From Calditrichota bacterium (lineage in GTDB: Bacteria; Calditrichota; Calditrichia; Calditrichales; J004): 53,221 nucleotides of DNA. The translations under genes were made by a program, and so were the position numbers. This document shows positions 52,892-53,221 of this stretch, piece by piece (position 1 is the first letter of the stretch; each line of letters begins with the position of its first letter). The stretch spans positions 1 to 53,221 of the forward strand of contig RFFS01000073.1 in the NCBI GenBank assembly GCA_003696775.1. Direction: 5' to 3'. The notes under the pieces are model-generated. The model was given only the letters and a program-made list of their open reading frames with translations. It did no database searches and had not been told where the DNA came from.

Positions 52892-53221
52892 TTAAAGGGT
52901 AAATACCCGAATGGCTTCGGTGTTGTAAATATCCTCGCAATGTTCGAGTATCCGTTCCGTCATCTGTGTGGTGCTTACGGTCGCTTCACCCGGCCCGGCG
53001 ATATCCGGCGTGCGGTAGCCTTCCTTAAGGGTATTGTTCACCGCCTGCTCAATCACCCGCGCCGCCTTTGTCATTTCATGCATATGTTCAAACATCATCC
53101 CCACGGAAAGAATGGCCGCCACCGGGTTGGCGATATTTTTTCCGGCGATATCGGGCGCGCTGCCGTGAACCGGCTCGAACAAGGCGTGCCGCCTGCCGAT
53201 GCTTGCCGAGGGCAGCATGCC
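52892..53221 (-). CDS. leuB: 3-isopropylmalate dehydrogenase, C-terminal part (cut by window edge)
   Basis: About 110 residues are visible, open to the right edge. They begin GMLPSASIG and continue with [23 protein letters not shown], shown in part as [13 protein letters not shown], the invariant NAD-binding loop of the family. The end is helical ([16 protein letters not shown]). LeuB oxidises and decarboxylates 3-isopropylmalate with NAD to 4-methyl-2-oxopentanoate. It is the first visible gene of the leuB-leuA-leuC-leuD-cimA operon; its N-terminal part lies outside. Confidence 0.96.
   Translation of the reverse strand, partial: GMLPSASIGRRHALFEPVHGSAPDIAGKNIANPVAAILSVGMMFEHMHEMTKAARVIEQAVNNTLKEGYRTPDIAGPGEATVSTTQMTERILEHCEDIYNTEAIRVFTL

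Overview
The window looks like chromosome from a Gram-negative bacterium of the FCB (Fibrobacteres-Chlorobi-Bacteroidetes) superphylum. Three observations support this. Two secreted proteins end in the type IX secretion-style tail with the core QNYPNPFNP. There are several outer-membrane barrels and OmpA/FadL-type proteins. A small DUF4295-like protein sits beside rpmB-rpmG, as in Bacteroidetes. The heme-rich respiratory cluster would suit Calditrichota, KSB1 or Ignavibacteria-like lineages, but that placement is inference. No phage, insertion sequence or CRISPR array was seen.

Layout. 1-260: tRNA genes on the minus strand (Thr-TGT, Gly-TCC and a truncated third), probably leading to tuf outside the window. 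429-7136: housekeeping block with rpsT, a proteostasis operon (tig-clpP-clpX-lon, minus strand) and a ribosomal mini-operon (DUF4295-like, rpmB, rpmG). 7140-8060: an intergenic patch with a 24-bp tandem repeat and one small unknown gene. 8067-9454: an OmpA-type protein split by a one-base frameshift. 9718-13387: a sugar-1-phosphate nucleotidyltransferase, a GHMP sugar kinase with an in-frame amber codon in its substrate motif, a possible PD-(D/E)XK protein and a NagZ-type hexosaminidase. Together these suggest amino-sugar or cell-wall salvage. 13508-29950: a large secreted subtilase, crcB with DUF190, hydrolases, yidD, lpdA, a FadL-like porin, an HD-GYP protein, and a LytS/LytTR two-component pair with a LiaF-like membrane protein.

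30115-31937 holds a bacterial-microcompartment vertex protein (EutN/CcmL) directly followed by a DeoC aldolase with an encapsulation-peptide-like N-terminal extension and a translationally coupled dehydrogenase. This looks like a satellite microcompartment locus. 31940-38594 carries assorted genes: an EamA transporter, a kelch protein with a sorting tail, a divergent GroES, an M48 lipoprotein, a thioredoxin, a heme-binding-domain protein and a VIT1/CCC1 metal transporter.

38853-47020 is the most striking region. It is a tight, partly overlapping set of six genes: a membrane b-type cytochrome-like protein, three multiheme c-type cytochromes with 20, 25 and 10 CxxCH motifs (55 in all), an outer-membrane barrel, and a membrane-anchored ferredoxin/FAD reductase. 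It reads as a complete route moving electrons between the cytoplasm and the cell exterior. The middle cytochrome has grown by exact 216-bp duplications. A MarR regulator follows, with palindromes in front of it. The window closes with the minus-strand branched-chain amino acid operon leuB-leuA-leuC-leuD-cimA, which supplies leucine and, via citramalate, isoleucine.
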